From positions 115,530,062 to 115,594,061 of the forward strand of contig NC_134367.1 in the NCBI RefSeq assembly GCF_035582795.1: 64,000 nucleotides of DNA, read 5' to 3'. Positions 57,301-64,000 of the stretch are shown here, piece after piece. Both the position numbers and the translations under genes were made by a program. This DNA comes from Mycteria americana. Taxonomy: Eukaryota > Chordata > Aves > Ciconiiformes > Ciconiidae. The notes below the pieces were generated by a model, which saw only the letters and a program-made list of their open reading frames with translations, did no database searches and was not told where the DNA came from. Positions within the stretch are counted from its first letter, which is position 1. Each line of letters starts with the position of its first letter.

Positions 57301-57547
57301 TGGAGCGCTGTCCAGAGGGGTTTGTTCCCCAGTCTGCATCTACTTACAGTCCATGATCCTCCCAGCTAAGGACTCCGCGCTGAATCCAGCGAAGACCACA
57401 GTGTGAACAGCACCAATCCTGGCACAAGCCAGCATGGCTGCCACAGACAAGGGAGACACGGACATATAGATGGCCACCTTGTCCCCTTTCCGTATCCCAT
57501 ATTTCTTCAGGGTGTTGGCAAGACGGCAAGTCAGATCCAGAAGTTCC
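36144..57547 (-). CDS. ACSS1: Mitochondrial acetyl-CoA synthetase, twelve 3' exons; N-terminal exons outside window
   Basis: Acyl-CoA synthetase short-chain member 1. It converts acetate, ATP and CoA to acetyl-CoA, AMP and pyrophosphate in the mitochondrial matrix, feeding acetate into the TCA cycle. Exons: 57348-57547, 55681-55856, 51589-51741, 49699-49846, 49267-49404, 48635-48727, 43371-43483, 42304-42430, 40507-40634, 38894-38957, 38198-38316, 36144-36317. They join in phase to 543 residues plus TAG. Adenylation motifs in order: [14 protein letters not shown] (ATP/P-loop), [50 protein letters not shown] (hinge and domain swing) and [10 protein letters not shown] with the catalytic lysine. 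The lysine and its surroundings match the SIRT3-regulated site of mammalian ACSS1. About 145 residues, including the targeting peptide, are missing and presumably lie right of 64000. Assignment to ACSS1 rather than cytosolic ACSS2 rests on near-identity in these blocks and the APMAP neighbour. Confidence 0.95.
36662..36713 (+). repeat. Left copy of a 52-bp inverted duplicate
   Basis: It matches the reverse complement of 37825-37876 at 50 of 52 positions; the two differences are transitions. No direct repeats were seen around this copy, so it may be the source. Confidence 0.85.
37806..37893 (-). repeat. Right copy of the inverted duplicate, flanked by perfect 15-bp direct repeats
   Basis: AGCACTTGGCCCAAA occurs at 37806-37820 and again at 37879-37893. 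The 58 bases between them contain the inverted copy (37825-37876) of 36662-36713. The arrangement is like a short insertion with a target-site duplication. Confidence 0.8.
38198..38316 (-). CDS. ACSS1: ACSS1 exon 13 (by human numbering)
   Basis: 119 bases encoding [20 protein letters not shown], then [19 protein letters not shown]. This is part of the mobile C-terminal domain. The acceptor is TTCCAG and the donor CTG|GTAAGC. Confidence 0.95.
38317..38893 (-). other. ACSS1 intron
   Basis: A 577-bp intron with GTATGT donor. No other feature was seen. Confidence 0.75.
38894..38957 (-). CDS. ACSS1: ACSS1 exon 12
   Basis: 64 bases encoding [20 protein letters not shown] and E, from phase 0 to phase 1. 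The acceptor is GTGAAG and the donor GAAG|GTATGT. It is the short exon following the [12 protein letters not shown] block. Confidence 0.94.
38958..40506 (-). other. ACSS1 intron
   Basis: A 1.5-kb intron with GTAAGT donor and a short TTTC repeat near 39279-39295. No other feature was seen. Confidence 0.75.
40507..40634 (-). CDS. ACSS1: ACSS1 exon 11
   Basis: 128 bases encoding [35 protein letters not shown] and AEIEDAM. It holds the ribose-binding TGD aspartate and the hinge region about which the C-terminal domain rotates. The acceptor is GCTGTAG and the donor ATG|GTAAGT. Confidence 0.96.
40635..42303 (-). other. ACSS1 intron
   Basis: A 1.7-kb intron. On the opposite (plus) strand it contains a frame open from 41423 to 42031, the longest one in the window not explained by exons, CR1 or the CpG island; no family is recognised. 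A short imperfect GGTATTTT repeat lies at 42053-42090. Confidence 0.7.
42304..42430 (-). CDS. ACSS1: ACSS1 exon 10
   Basis: 127 bases encoding [39 protein letters not shown] and AYP. The acceptor is CCTGCAG and the donor CCAG|GTAAGG. Human ACSS1 has the same block with [20 protein letters not shown]. Confidence 0.95.
42431..43370 (-). other. ACSS1 intron
   Basis: A 940-bp intron with GTGAGT donor. The large minus-strand open frame at 42458-43030 has no recognisable domain and is treated as chance. Confidence 0.75.
43371..43483 (-). CDS. ACSS1: ACSS1 exon 9
   Basis: 113 bases encoding [19 protein letters not shown] and [19 protein letters not shown]. It completes the WWQTETGG motif whose first half is on exon 8. 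The acceptor is TTCCAG and the donor AAT|GTGAGT. Confidence 0.96.
43484..48634 (-). other. ACSS1 intron containing a CR1 LINE
   Basis: A 5.2-kb intron, the largest between two exons identified here. It contains a CR1 fragment at 47690-48250 in the same orientation as the gene. Open frames at 43899-44414 and elsewhere show no family. Confidence 0.75.
47690..48250 (-). mobile_element. CR1 LINE, 5'-truncated 3' end (copy 1)
   Basis: On the minus strand it runs from the C-terminal part of the CR1 reverse-transcriptase frame to the CR1 3' end, which is marked by repeats of ATTCTGTG (plus strand TCACAGAA at about 47692-47715). The protein frame stays open to its normal C-terminus (stop at 47781), with [12 protein letters not shown] and [17 protein letters not shown] visible. 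It is 5'-truncated, as most CR1 copies are, and is an intronic sense insertion in ACSS1. Confidence 0.93.
48635..48727 (-). CDS. ACSS1: ACSS1 exon 8
   Basis: 93 bases encoding [19 protein letters not shown] and [11 protein letters not shown], phase 1 to phase 1. The acceptor is GTCTAG and the donor ACAG|GTAAAA. WWQT is the first half of the adenylate-binding motif. Confidence 0.95.
48728..49266 (-). other. ACSS1 intron
   Basis: A 539-bp intron with GTAAGA donor. No other feature was seen. Confidence 0.75.
49267..49404 (-). CDS. ACSS1: ACSS1 exon 7
   Basis: 138 bases encoding [39 protein letters not shown] and LKTLGS. The acceptor is TTGCAG and the donor TCAG|GTAAGA. FYGAPTA is a conserved acetyl-CoA synthetase block. 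Confidence 0.96.
49405..49698 (-). other. ACSS1 intron
   Basis: A 294-bp intron with GTGAGG donor and TTGCAG acceptor, among the shortest in the gene. No other feature was seen. Confidence 0.75.
49699..49846 (-). CDS. ACSS1: ACSS1 exon 6
   Basis: 148 bases encoding [38 protein letters not shown] and [22 protein letters not shown] is a signature of acetyl-CoA synthetases. The acceptor is TTTGCAG and the donor CCAG|GTGAGG. Confidence 0.96.
49847..51588 (-). other. ACSS1 intron
   Basis: A 1.7-kb intron with GTAACT donor. It contains a local duplication at 50754-50811. No other feature was seen. Confidence 0.75.
50754..50811 (+). repeat. Nested short tandem duplication
   Basis: TTACGCTGTCACTT occurs three times within 50 bases, two of the copies followed by AGAAAAG. 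The pattern suggests a recent duplication followed by a second partial one. Confidence 0.8.
51589..51741 (-). CDS. ACSS1: ACSS1 exon 5 (ATP-binding motif)
   Basis: Exactly 51 codons: [34 protein letters not shown] and [27 protein letters not shown] is the phosphate-binding loop of adenylate-forming enzymes. The acceptor is TCCTTAG and the donor AAG|GTAACT, both in phase 0. Confidence 0.97.
53035..54258 (-). mobile_element. CR1 LINE, 5'-truncated with reverse-transcriptase core (copy 2)
   Basis: About 1.2 kb of CR1 on the minus strand. It ends with the ATTCTATG/ATTCTGTG unit at the 3' side (plus strand 53035-53053). It overlaps copy 1 over its right-hand 560 bases with close similarity and extends further 5' into the polymerase domain. 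The 5' boundary is where CR1-like coding stops near the plus strand sequence GGAGATCAGGTTACTCG. Confidence 0.94.
53310..54258 (-). pseudogene. CR1 reverse-transcriptase fragment, frameshifted
   Basis: The frame reads [14 protein letters not shown] (polymerase motif A), [20 protein letters not shown] (motif B region) and the catalytic KFADDTKL. It then runs through [18 protein letters not shown] and is lost near GVGLF at 53310. Compared with copy 1 one base is missing there (plus strand TGGGAAAGAGACC against TGGGAGAAGAGACC), so the C-terminal part continues in another frame. The N-terminal endonuclease is absent. Not functional alone. Confidence 0.9.
55681..55856 (-). CDS. ACSS1: ACSS1 exon 4
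   Basis: 176 bases encoding [39 protein letters not shown] and [19 protein letters not shown]. The acceptor is TTTTTAG and the donor GAG|GTACGT. The block matches human CKVVITFNQGLRGGRVVELK. Confidence 0.95.
55857..57347 (-). other. ACSS1 intron with an old CR1-like remnant
   Basis: A 1.5-kb intron with GTAAGT donor. It contains a heavily diverged CR1-like segment at about 56041-56295 (listed separately). No other feature was seen. Confidence 0.7.
56041..56295 (-). mobile_element. Diverged CR1-like remnant
   Basis: The plus strand reads TTATCTAGTCCATC near its start, then a run resembling the reverse complement of the CR1 3' region (GGCAGGGTCCACTC, TCCACTCCAATGCC, AGAAAGTCTTTCC, CACTGCAATTT). 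The order matches copies 1 and 2 but similarity is low and there is no terminal microsatellite. Likely an ancient subfamily. Confidence 0.55.
57348..57547 (-). CDS. ACSS1: ACSS1 exon 3, first exon present in the window
   Basis: 200 bases encoding [39 protein letters not shown] and [20 protein letters not shown], then LAGRIMD. The acceptor is GCCGCAG and the donor GACT|GTAAGT. The first base completes an arginine codon (human TYRELL), so an upstream exon ending in phase 2 must exist. Confidence 0.95.
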
Positions 57548-58010
57548 CTGCGGCACAGAAGCAACGTTGTCACGTGACCACACAACCTGTTTTACGTGGG
57601 GGAGCAAAAAAAGGATGAACCTGAACCGAGCAAGGCATCACGATCGCCTCTGGACCTTGTCATCTCAGCAGTATACGTCACACCAGCTTGTGCATCTTAA
57701 AGAAGGGTGGCCCGGGGTGTGGTGAGAGCCAGACTGCTCTTGCCATTGGGGAGAGAAGAAAAGGGGGGCAGAGAGGCACGCTTGCTGCAGAAGGTCGAGC
57801 GAGCGAGAGCCGCAGGCACTGCCCAGAGCTGCCGGGCTCTGGCATGGGCAGAGCGGCCAGCAAGCCAGTGGTTGTCCTGCTGCCTCCAGAAGTCGGTGTC
57901 CATTTTAGCCATCCTTGATGCCTTTTTTACCGATGAGGCTCAGTCAGAAGCTACTGGGAACACATGTGGGATAAACACAAGATGAAATGGAAGCGCTGTC
58001 CAAAGACTCC

Positions 58011-58053
58011 CAGCACTGTTTATGTTGGGGAACAGCACTGTTTATGTTGGGGA
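58011..58053 (+). repeat. 22-bp tandem duplication
   Basis: CAGCACTGTTTATGTTGGGG followed by AA is present twice, head to tail, at 58011-58032 and 58033-58053 (second copy one base short). The copies are identical over 21 bases, so the event is probably recent. Confidence 0.85.
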
Positions 58054-61000
58054 AGTGCTTCACAACTAGTAGCTTCTCTTTAAATTGCAAGGGTAAACAA
58101 TGCATTTGCATGCATAAGGAAGAAAAGGAGAAGTCCCAAGACACTTGTATGACTGGCAGATTTACAAGACTCTTATCAAAGCCGGATCACCCACAGCCCG
58201 AATTCCTCTGCTGTCACTTCACCCTACCATGCCACAGAGCACAACGGCCTCGCAGAACAGAGATACTGCTCCGAGTAAAACTGCAGCCACTCTTGCATAG
58301 AGAAACTCGGGAACACTGAGAACAGGAACAAAGGCTCTTTTCACGGGGCCTGCCACTACGACGTGCTGACTTAATAGCAGAAACGTTCCTCTAAGGAACG
58401 AAAAAGCAGTTCATGGGCTAGAACTTGCACATACACTTATTCTGATGCCTGCATGGGGGATAACATGATTGCAGGCATGCCTGGGACCAAGATGCTGTCA
58501 TGAACTGAACAGCTCTGTATGCCTGCAGTGGAAGGGCTTTGAGAAGACAACAGATAACTGTGCCAGGTGAGGAGTGGTCTCACACCAAGGAAGGAGGTGA
58601 CCCTCACGAGGGGCAGCAGAGCACCCCTTACTGGTGCCAATCATCAGCTCAGAGGAGAAGACTCGCAGAGTCTGCCAGGAATGAAAATTGTCCTCTGGGT
58701 TCAGGAACTCACTGAGTACTGAGGCCCAGAGGAGAGAGATATCTTCTCCCTAGCACACTCATCTTCAGCCTGTCACCTGTGAACCCTTAGGGGTCTGTAA
58801 GCTACGCCATCAGGGACACCAAAAACTGATAACAAACAAATTAATTTTGGGGGTCTGCATTCCATAATAAGCTGTAAAGCATGAATCTACTGATGTATCC
58901 TTATCTCCCAGAACTGGCCATAGGTTGAAAAAAACAAATGAACAAAACCAGCTTTCAGCTGGTGGCTAAGCTGCCAATAAAATGTTGTTTCTGGTCCATC
59001 AAAAATTGTTTTGTTTCTTTTTTTAAACCAATGCAAGTTGGAAATAGGCAAATCCCAAGTGTTCCACTTCAGAAATGTCATAACAAAACTATGGGCTGAG
59101 AATAACTTGGCATCTTACTTCTTTGGGATAAAACTCCATCTGCACTGTGAGGGCAGTGAAGCGACACAGCCATAGAGAAAGTATGAAGACAGATACGGTG
59201 GTGGCTGGAGGGATACCATTTCCCTGCCATCTTTCAGAAGATAAGGAAAACAAGCCTCGAATCCCAGCCACAGCACTTTGTGTTATTTATTTTAAGACTA
59301 CTCCTGTAGCATCAAGTAAATAGACCGCTCCTGAAGCACAGGAACTCAGGGAGGTGGCCAGACATGCTCAGTGCCTGCTCTCTACAGTAGCTGGCAACAG
59401 CTGCCACCGCAGAGAGACCGCAACCCTGCAGAAAGCAGATATGGACTGGCTTTACCCCAGACTGAATTTCCTCCTAATCCCTTACAGCTAGAGATCAGCC
59501 TAAACTCTAAAGCACAACATTCAATACCTCTTCCCAAGCACTTCATGACCATGCACGTTCCTGCTACCTAGATAAGTGCACAGCCTGTTAGATGTATTAT
59601 TTTGCTTACTTTTACTAAGTTCATGAACTGAGTGACTCTGTGCAATAATGAATTCCCACCCAATGTTTGTTTTTGTGCCTTGTCCTAAAAGGTCACATTC
59701 TCTGGTCCAGAATTCATCTGATGCTACATTAGAGAAAAATCTCAATGCGGATAAATATTAAAGAGCCAAAACAAAACTAAGCTGCTCAACTGCAGAGCAC
59801 AGGAAGTGAAACAAGCCCCACACAGGCAGTTGTGAGAAAGCAAAGTAAAAACCACTTATCTGCGATGGAAAATACCCAAGTGCTTTCAGAGCTGCAGCCT
59901 CCTTCTCTTGAACAGAAATGCCAGAAGAGCTCTGGCTAGGGCATCCTTTCCGAGCAACTCCATGGTTAGTTTGCTTATTCAGGACTCAGTGACCATAATG
60001 GCAGAAGCTCTCATTGGTTTTTTATGATTAACCCCAGTTAAACGTTTCCTTAATGAGAGTGTGTGAGCAAGCTGATAGACAATAAGGACCAAGTCTTTAC
60101 CCCCGGATCTGTTCGCTTTGCCTTCTCCGTTGTGCTCTGAAAGGCCGAGATCGGAAGGCCTTGGAGGTCCCTTGGCAGTGCAGCACATGGGGGAACGGAC
60201 ACAAAGGCAAAGAGAAGGTGAATCCAAGAACTCCAACAAAGAAATCCACAAATCCCTGAGCATCAGGGGTGTCTTCTGGCTCCTGTAGCAACAGCTCAGG
60301 CTTCCCTCCAGTTCAAGAAAGGGAGTTAGCAGAAGTGCTGTGTTGGGAATCCTCCCCTTGACTCCCTCACTCCTTCACAAACGTTTTGCTATCTAACAGG
60401 CAGGCAATTAGTACATGGCAGCAGGTTACGCATTTCCAGTATTTAACCTAGACACATCTCAGGGTGGAACGAGCATCCTGCAGGGTCACTGCCCCGCAGA
60501 ACTGGGTGGGACAGACCTAACTGAACTGAGCAGGAGGAAACCATGGCCGTTACCCTCCCCACCTGCTACTGCTGCCAAGCTCGGCGTAGCAGTCCCTCCG
60601 TTGCACAAGGTTAGAAGAGCCAAGAGCAATTCTGGCCTCAAGCCCCGCACTGCCCCAGCCTTGGCACAGAGGCAATGCCACTGAACACCGGTGGGCTGTG
60701 CACAGGGATCTGCCACTCATCTACACCCAGGAGGTGCGTTGGTAGCAAGGCACATCTATTGAAAACGTACATCAGATGCTGAACAGAGCTAGACACTGTC
60801 ACAGCCGGTGAGACAGTGCAAAAGAAGGTATCTTCACTTAGCTTCTGCCTGCACTGAAACATGGAGTACAGAGGAAGGGTAGAGGAAGCAGAGGCTTAGA
60901 GTGAAAACATCTACCCTGAAAGGGCTCAGCCGTTGCCAGTGAAGGACAGAGGGTGGCCAGAGGCTCAGAGCAGATGTGCACTGCTTCTGCAAACCACAAG

Positions 61001-62289
61001 AAGAAGGAGGAAGGCAAAATCCCGAGCAATGCTCACAGCATTGCCGCCTGCCTGCACTCCAAAGGATTTCAGTGCAGCCACCCAAGCAGACGGTGCGGAG
61101 CAGGGCACTACGCCTGGCAGAGGCAGGCAGGACAACCACCAGAGATGGACGAAGCCACGGGGCACACAGAGGGTCCCAGGGCACCTGGCTCGCTGTGCGC
61201 AAGTGACGCAGACAACCAGAGGATATCAGCAGAGCCGCTGCAGCAGAAGGAAATGTGCTGCAATGAAAGGAAGCACCCAGCCCCTCTGGACAGAGACAGC
61301 TGAGAAACTGCAAAGTCAGTTCAGGGTCTGCAGATCCTCTGCAAAAGCAGATTGTAAGAGCTGAGAGCAAAGAAGAGAGCAAACCGGGCAGCAGAACGCC
61401 ACTCCAGAGGGTAAAGTATCAGGGTGGAGCTGAGAAACAGGGAAGCAGCAACCAGCTGGGCCCAGGAGGCGAGGCCATTTGCACAGGACAAAGAACAATA
61501 TATACAGTACGTGCTTTTAAAAGAAAGCAAGCCAAGGAGATCATAGGCGCATTAATGAACATAGGCAGGGAAGGTGAAAAATTATGACTCAGGGAGGAGA
61601 TTCTGGACTTGCTTTCGGAAAATGTTATCTTTCAAATGAAAATGTGGACAAGTCCAACTCATTCATTGTACTGCAGGTATTTACCCACCCCAACCCTGCA
61701 CCTCCAAAACCAGAGGGAAGCACCATCTTAACCCAGTGACATGCCTGGTCACAGTAAAGGTGACACACTGACAGGCTTTAAACACCATGCACAAGAGCTC
61801 TGCAGAAAGCCAGCTCTCCCCCTGTGCCACCAGGAAATGTAAGCAGAGAGAGGCACATAAATCCCCCCCTCCACATTCGTAATGACCACCCCATCGCAGA
61901 GCTGCTTTTGGGTTTGCTCTCCTGACCTGCAGCCCACTGATTTCCTTTGGAGCTTTGGATCAAGCCCTTCATGTAGCTGTTTCATGTCATGACCTGCTGG
62001 AAAACCCTCTCCTTTCAGGGACAGAGCAGCCTGCTCTTGTTGTTTCCCGAAGCCCTGTAACACAGTACTGCCATGGCAAGCAACATGCCACAGGCTTTGT
62101 ACCGAGTTTGCAAGGTCTTGGGAATGCAGCTTGCGATGCTCACTCTGTCTGAACTCTTCTTGACCTACCTGCAGCCTTGTTTCACCTCGTTTAGCTGTAA
62201 CAGCAATTCTTCTAACTGACCAGGTAACCATGGCTAATTTTTTTTATGCTGCTTTATCTTTTTATGCTACCATCATGGTTTACAACCCT

Positions 62290-62680
62290 AACATAATGAA
62301 GTAGTATAAAGAAACACAGGCCTGGTATGATAAGAGGCCTTGAGAAGTGGAGGCACAGGACGTGGCATGAAGGAGAACAGGCGTGGGACGACTAGAGATG
62401 GAGCACAGGCTGGCACTGGCAACCCCACGCTGCGAACAACCAGTAAAAGAAACGTGGGCCTGACGCTGGACAAAAGTGGTGTCTGGTAACCAACAGGACC
62501 TCTTTCTTTTTCTGTCACAATTAGATCTTGACTAATAAGATTAGAATGTTAAGGGTTCAGTTATACTAAGAATAAACTCTTGGCTCTCTCTATATAAGGT
62601 GTGCTTTCTTTTTGCCCATAAACAAGACTTCAAGCATTAACACTGTTCTCTTCTAGAGACTCATTTAGACCCTTTACGCA
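62290..62680 (+). other. Possible LTR-like or promoter-like segment
   Basis: A stretch with AATAAA at about 62570 and CTATATAAGG at about 62588, about 20 bases apart, next to GGTTCAGTTATACTAAG. Such close pairing of TATA-like and poly(A) elements occurs in LTRs, but I could not define TG...CA ends or a target duplication. Confidence 0.2.
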
Positions 62681-64000
62681 GGCATTTCCTCGGCTATCAC
62701 AGCGTCACTTCTAAGCACAAGACCCGCAAGGCTGGCCCTCCAGCAGAGCCAGCAGATCACTGTTCAGGCCAGTACTTCTGTTTTATCTAACAGACGCAGC
62801 ACTTCTCTCCCTATCTTTACAACATCTCTGTTCAGAAACCACCAGACCATATTTCTCCCAGATCCCTCCCCAGATACAGTGGTGCCTGTGTTTCCAAAGC
62901 CCATCGCTCAATGTCTGGAACAACAACTCCTGTAAAACCCATCACCAACACATGGCATTTCTCTGACGCATTTTAGGGAAGCCTGGCAGAAACATTTTTC
63001 CAAGAAGTCTGATGCTATCTTTCGCCGCAGCAAGACAGCCTGCAGCTTTCTAAACAAAGGAAGCTAGTTCTTTTTACATCCAAAAAAATTGCATCGAGAC
63101 TTTCTTTGGGAAGCAGCCTTTTGCAAAGCATTTCTAGATATTTTCCTAATATATTCAATGCTGTATATGGGCTTTGACAGTGCCTGTTTAGGAGGCTCAG
63201 CACAAGGCATGTTCTCTTCTGACTCAGCACTACAGCTGGGTTGAGTATTCCTTGCAGCAACCAGTTTATTTCCTGGGACCTCAGTTTGGATCAGGCTGAA
63301 ACTATTTGAAAATTCAGGTCAAATGCTGCAAACAGGTCAGGGAAAAAAAAAAAAAACAACAGATCTGGGCATCTCTCCGCCCAAAACCCTATCTCACCTC
63401 CTAGCTGCTGCTCTACATGAATTACTGTGGAGCAGCAGAGTTCCGAGCTTGCCTCTATACCTTGAGATCACAGCGCCGCGGGCACTGTCGTTTGAGATGT
63501 GGGTTCAAGTCCCCTGGGACACAGTAGGTCTTCACACCCATCCTTTCTTCCTGGGCCAATGTTCTGGCCACAAGGATAATGCACAAACCTATTCACTGCT
63601 CGCTGCAGCTTCTGTGAGGAAGTTAACCCCAGTTTAACCCTCCATTTCCCTCACTTTTTGCTAAATAGAAAAAAAGTGTTTCCTTTTTTCACCAAAAGGA
63701 AAACTCAACATCTTTTGCATTTTAGTGAGAAAAATAAAAACTGAAAAATATAAAGCTCAACATGAGGCTTTTTAGCTGTAGGTTCAATTGCTAAGCCAAG
63801 CACAATTGTCCAGCCTTCCTGCAGACATCCTGAACCCAAGGCAAGGAAAGGTGACCTTTTTCAGGTGAGAAAGTGAAAAGTCCCTGAGCTGCCGTGCATG
63901 AGGAAAGCCGAAAGCCTGGGCAAGATTTTCTTGCAACTTCAACTTGGGAAGCCAACACTGGAAAGAAGGACAAGAGTTTGCTGTCAATGAGAAACACCTT

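Larger units (their letters stand above)
57548..64000 (-). other. 5' intron sequence of ACSS1; no further exon found
   Basis: 6.45 kb. I looked on the minus strand for the preceding exon (expected to include a block like GGQLNVSVNCLD and end DEPG...ITYR in phase 2) and for an alanine/arginine-rich leader, and found neither. The stretch contains a 22-bp tandem duplication at 58011-58053 and a possible LTR-like segment at about 62290-62680. Confidence 0.6.

Noticed and set aside
57678-57863. Alanine/serine/arginine-rich minus-strand frame that resembles a mitochondrial leader
   Set aside because: It starts at a non-ATG codon, has no suitable donor in phase 2, and contains nothing like the conserved N-terminal ACSS1 block.

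Overview
This is vertebrate nuclear DNA, almost certainly from a bird. It holds intron-rich genes with standard splice sites, a large CpG island, and two CR1 LINE fragments whose 3' ends carry the 8-base microsatellite typical of sauropsid CR1. There are no operons, CRISPR arrays, tRNAs or rRNAs. From memory, the gene order matches human 20p11.21 (CST7, APMAP, ACSS1).

Layout: (1) 1-4033 is upstream or first-intron sequence of a cystatin F gene. (2) CST7 (+) has three coding exons at 4034-4206, 4520-4636 and 5121-5198; its first (signal peptide) exon was not identified. (3) 5199-13924 is a convergent intergenic stretch that also holds the 3' UTRs of CST7 and APMAP. (4) APMAP (-) is complete, with nine coding exons from 29175 down to 13925. 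They join in phase to a 415-residue type II membrane protein, and one intron needs a GC donor. (5) A CpG island at about 28450-29800 covers the APMAP promoter. (6) 29900-36143 is intergenic plus the presumed ACSS1 3' UTR. (7) ACSS1 (-), mitochondrial acetyl-CoA synthetase, has twelve coding exons from 57547 down to 36144. The two 5' exons (mitochondrial leader and start of the catalytic domain) were not found and presumably lie beyond the right edge. (8) 57548-64000 is its 5' intron sequence.

The three genes do not form a pathway. CST7 is a secreted/endolysosomal cysteine-protease inhibitor of leukocytes. APMAP is a beta-propeller (strictosidine-synthase-like) membrane protein. ACSS1 activates acetate in mitochondria. 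CST7 and APMAP are tail to tail; APMAP and ACSS1 lie on the same strand about 7 kb apart.

Nothing here looks like a new multi-gene system. The observations most worth a second look are: a GC-AG intron in APMAP supported by reading frame; a possible alternative last exon (or rare retrocopy) inside APMAP; a 52-bp inverted duplicate in an ACSS1 intron flanked by perfect 15-bp direct repeats; and a cystatin F lacking the cysteines that link the human dimer.
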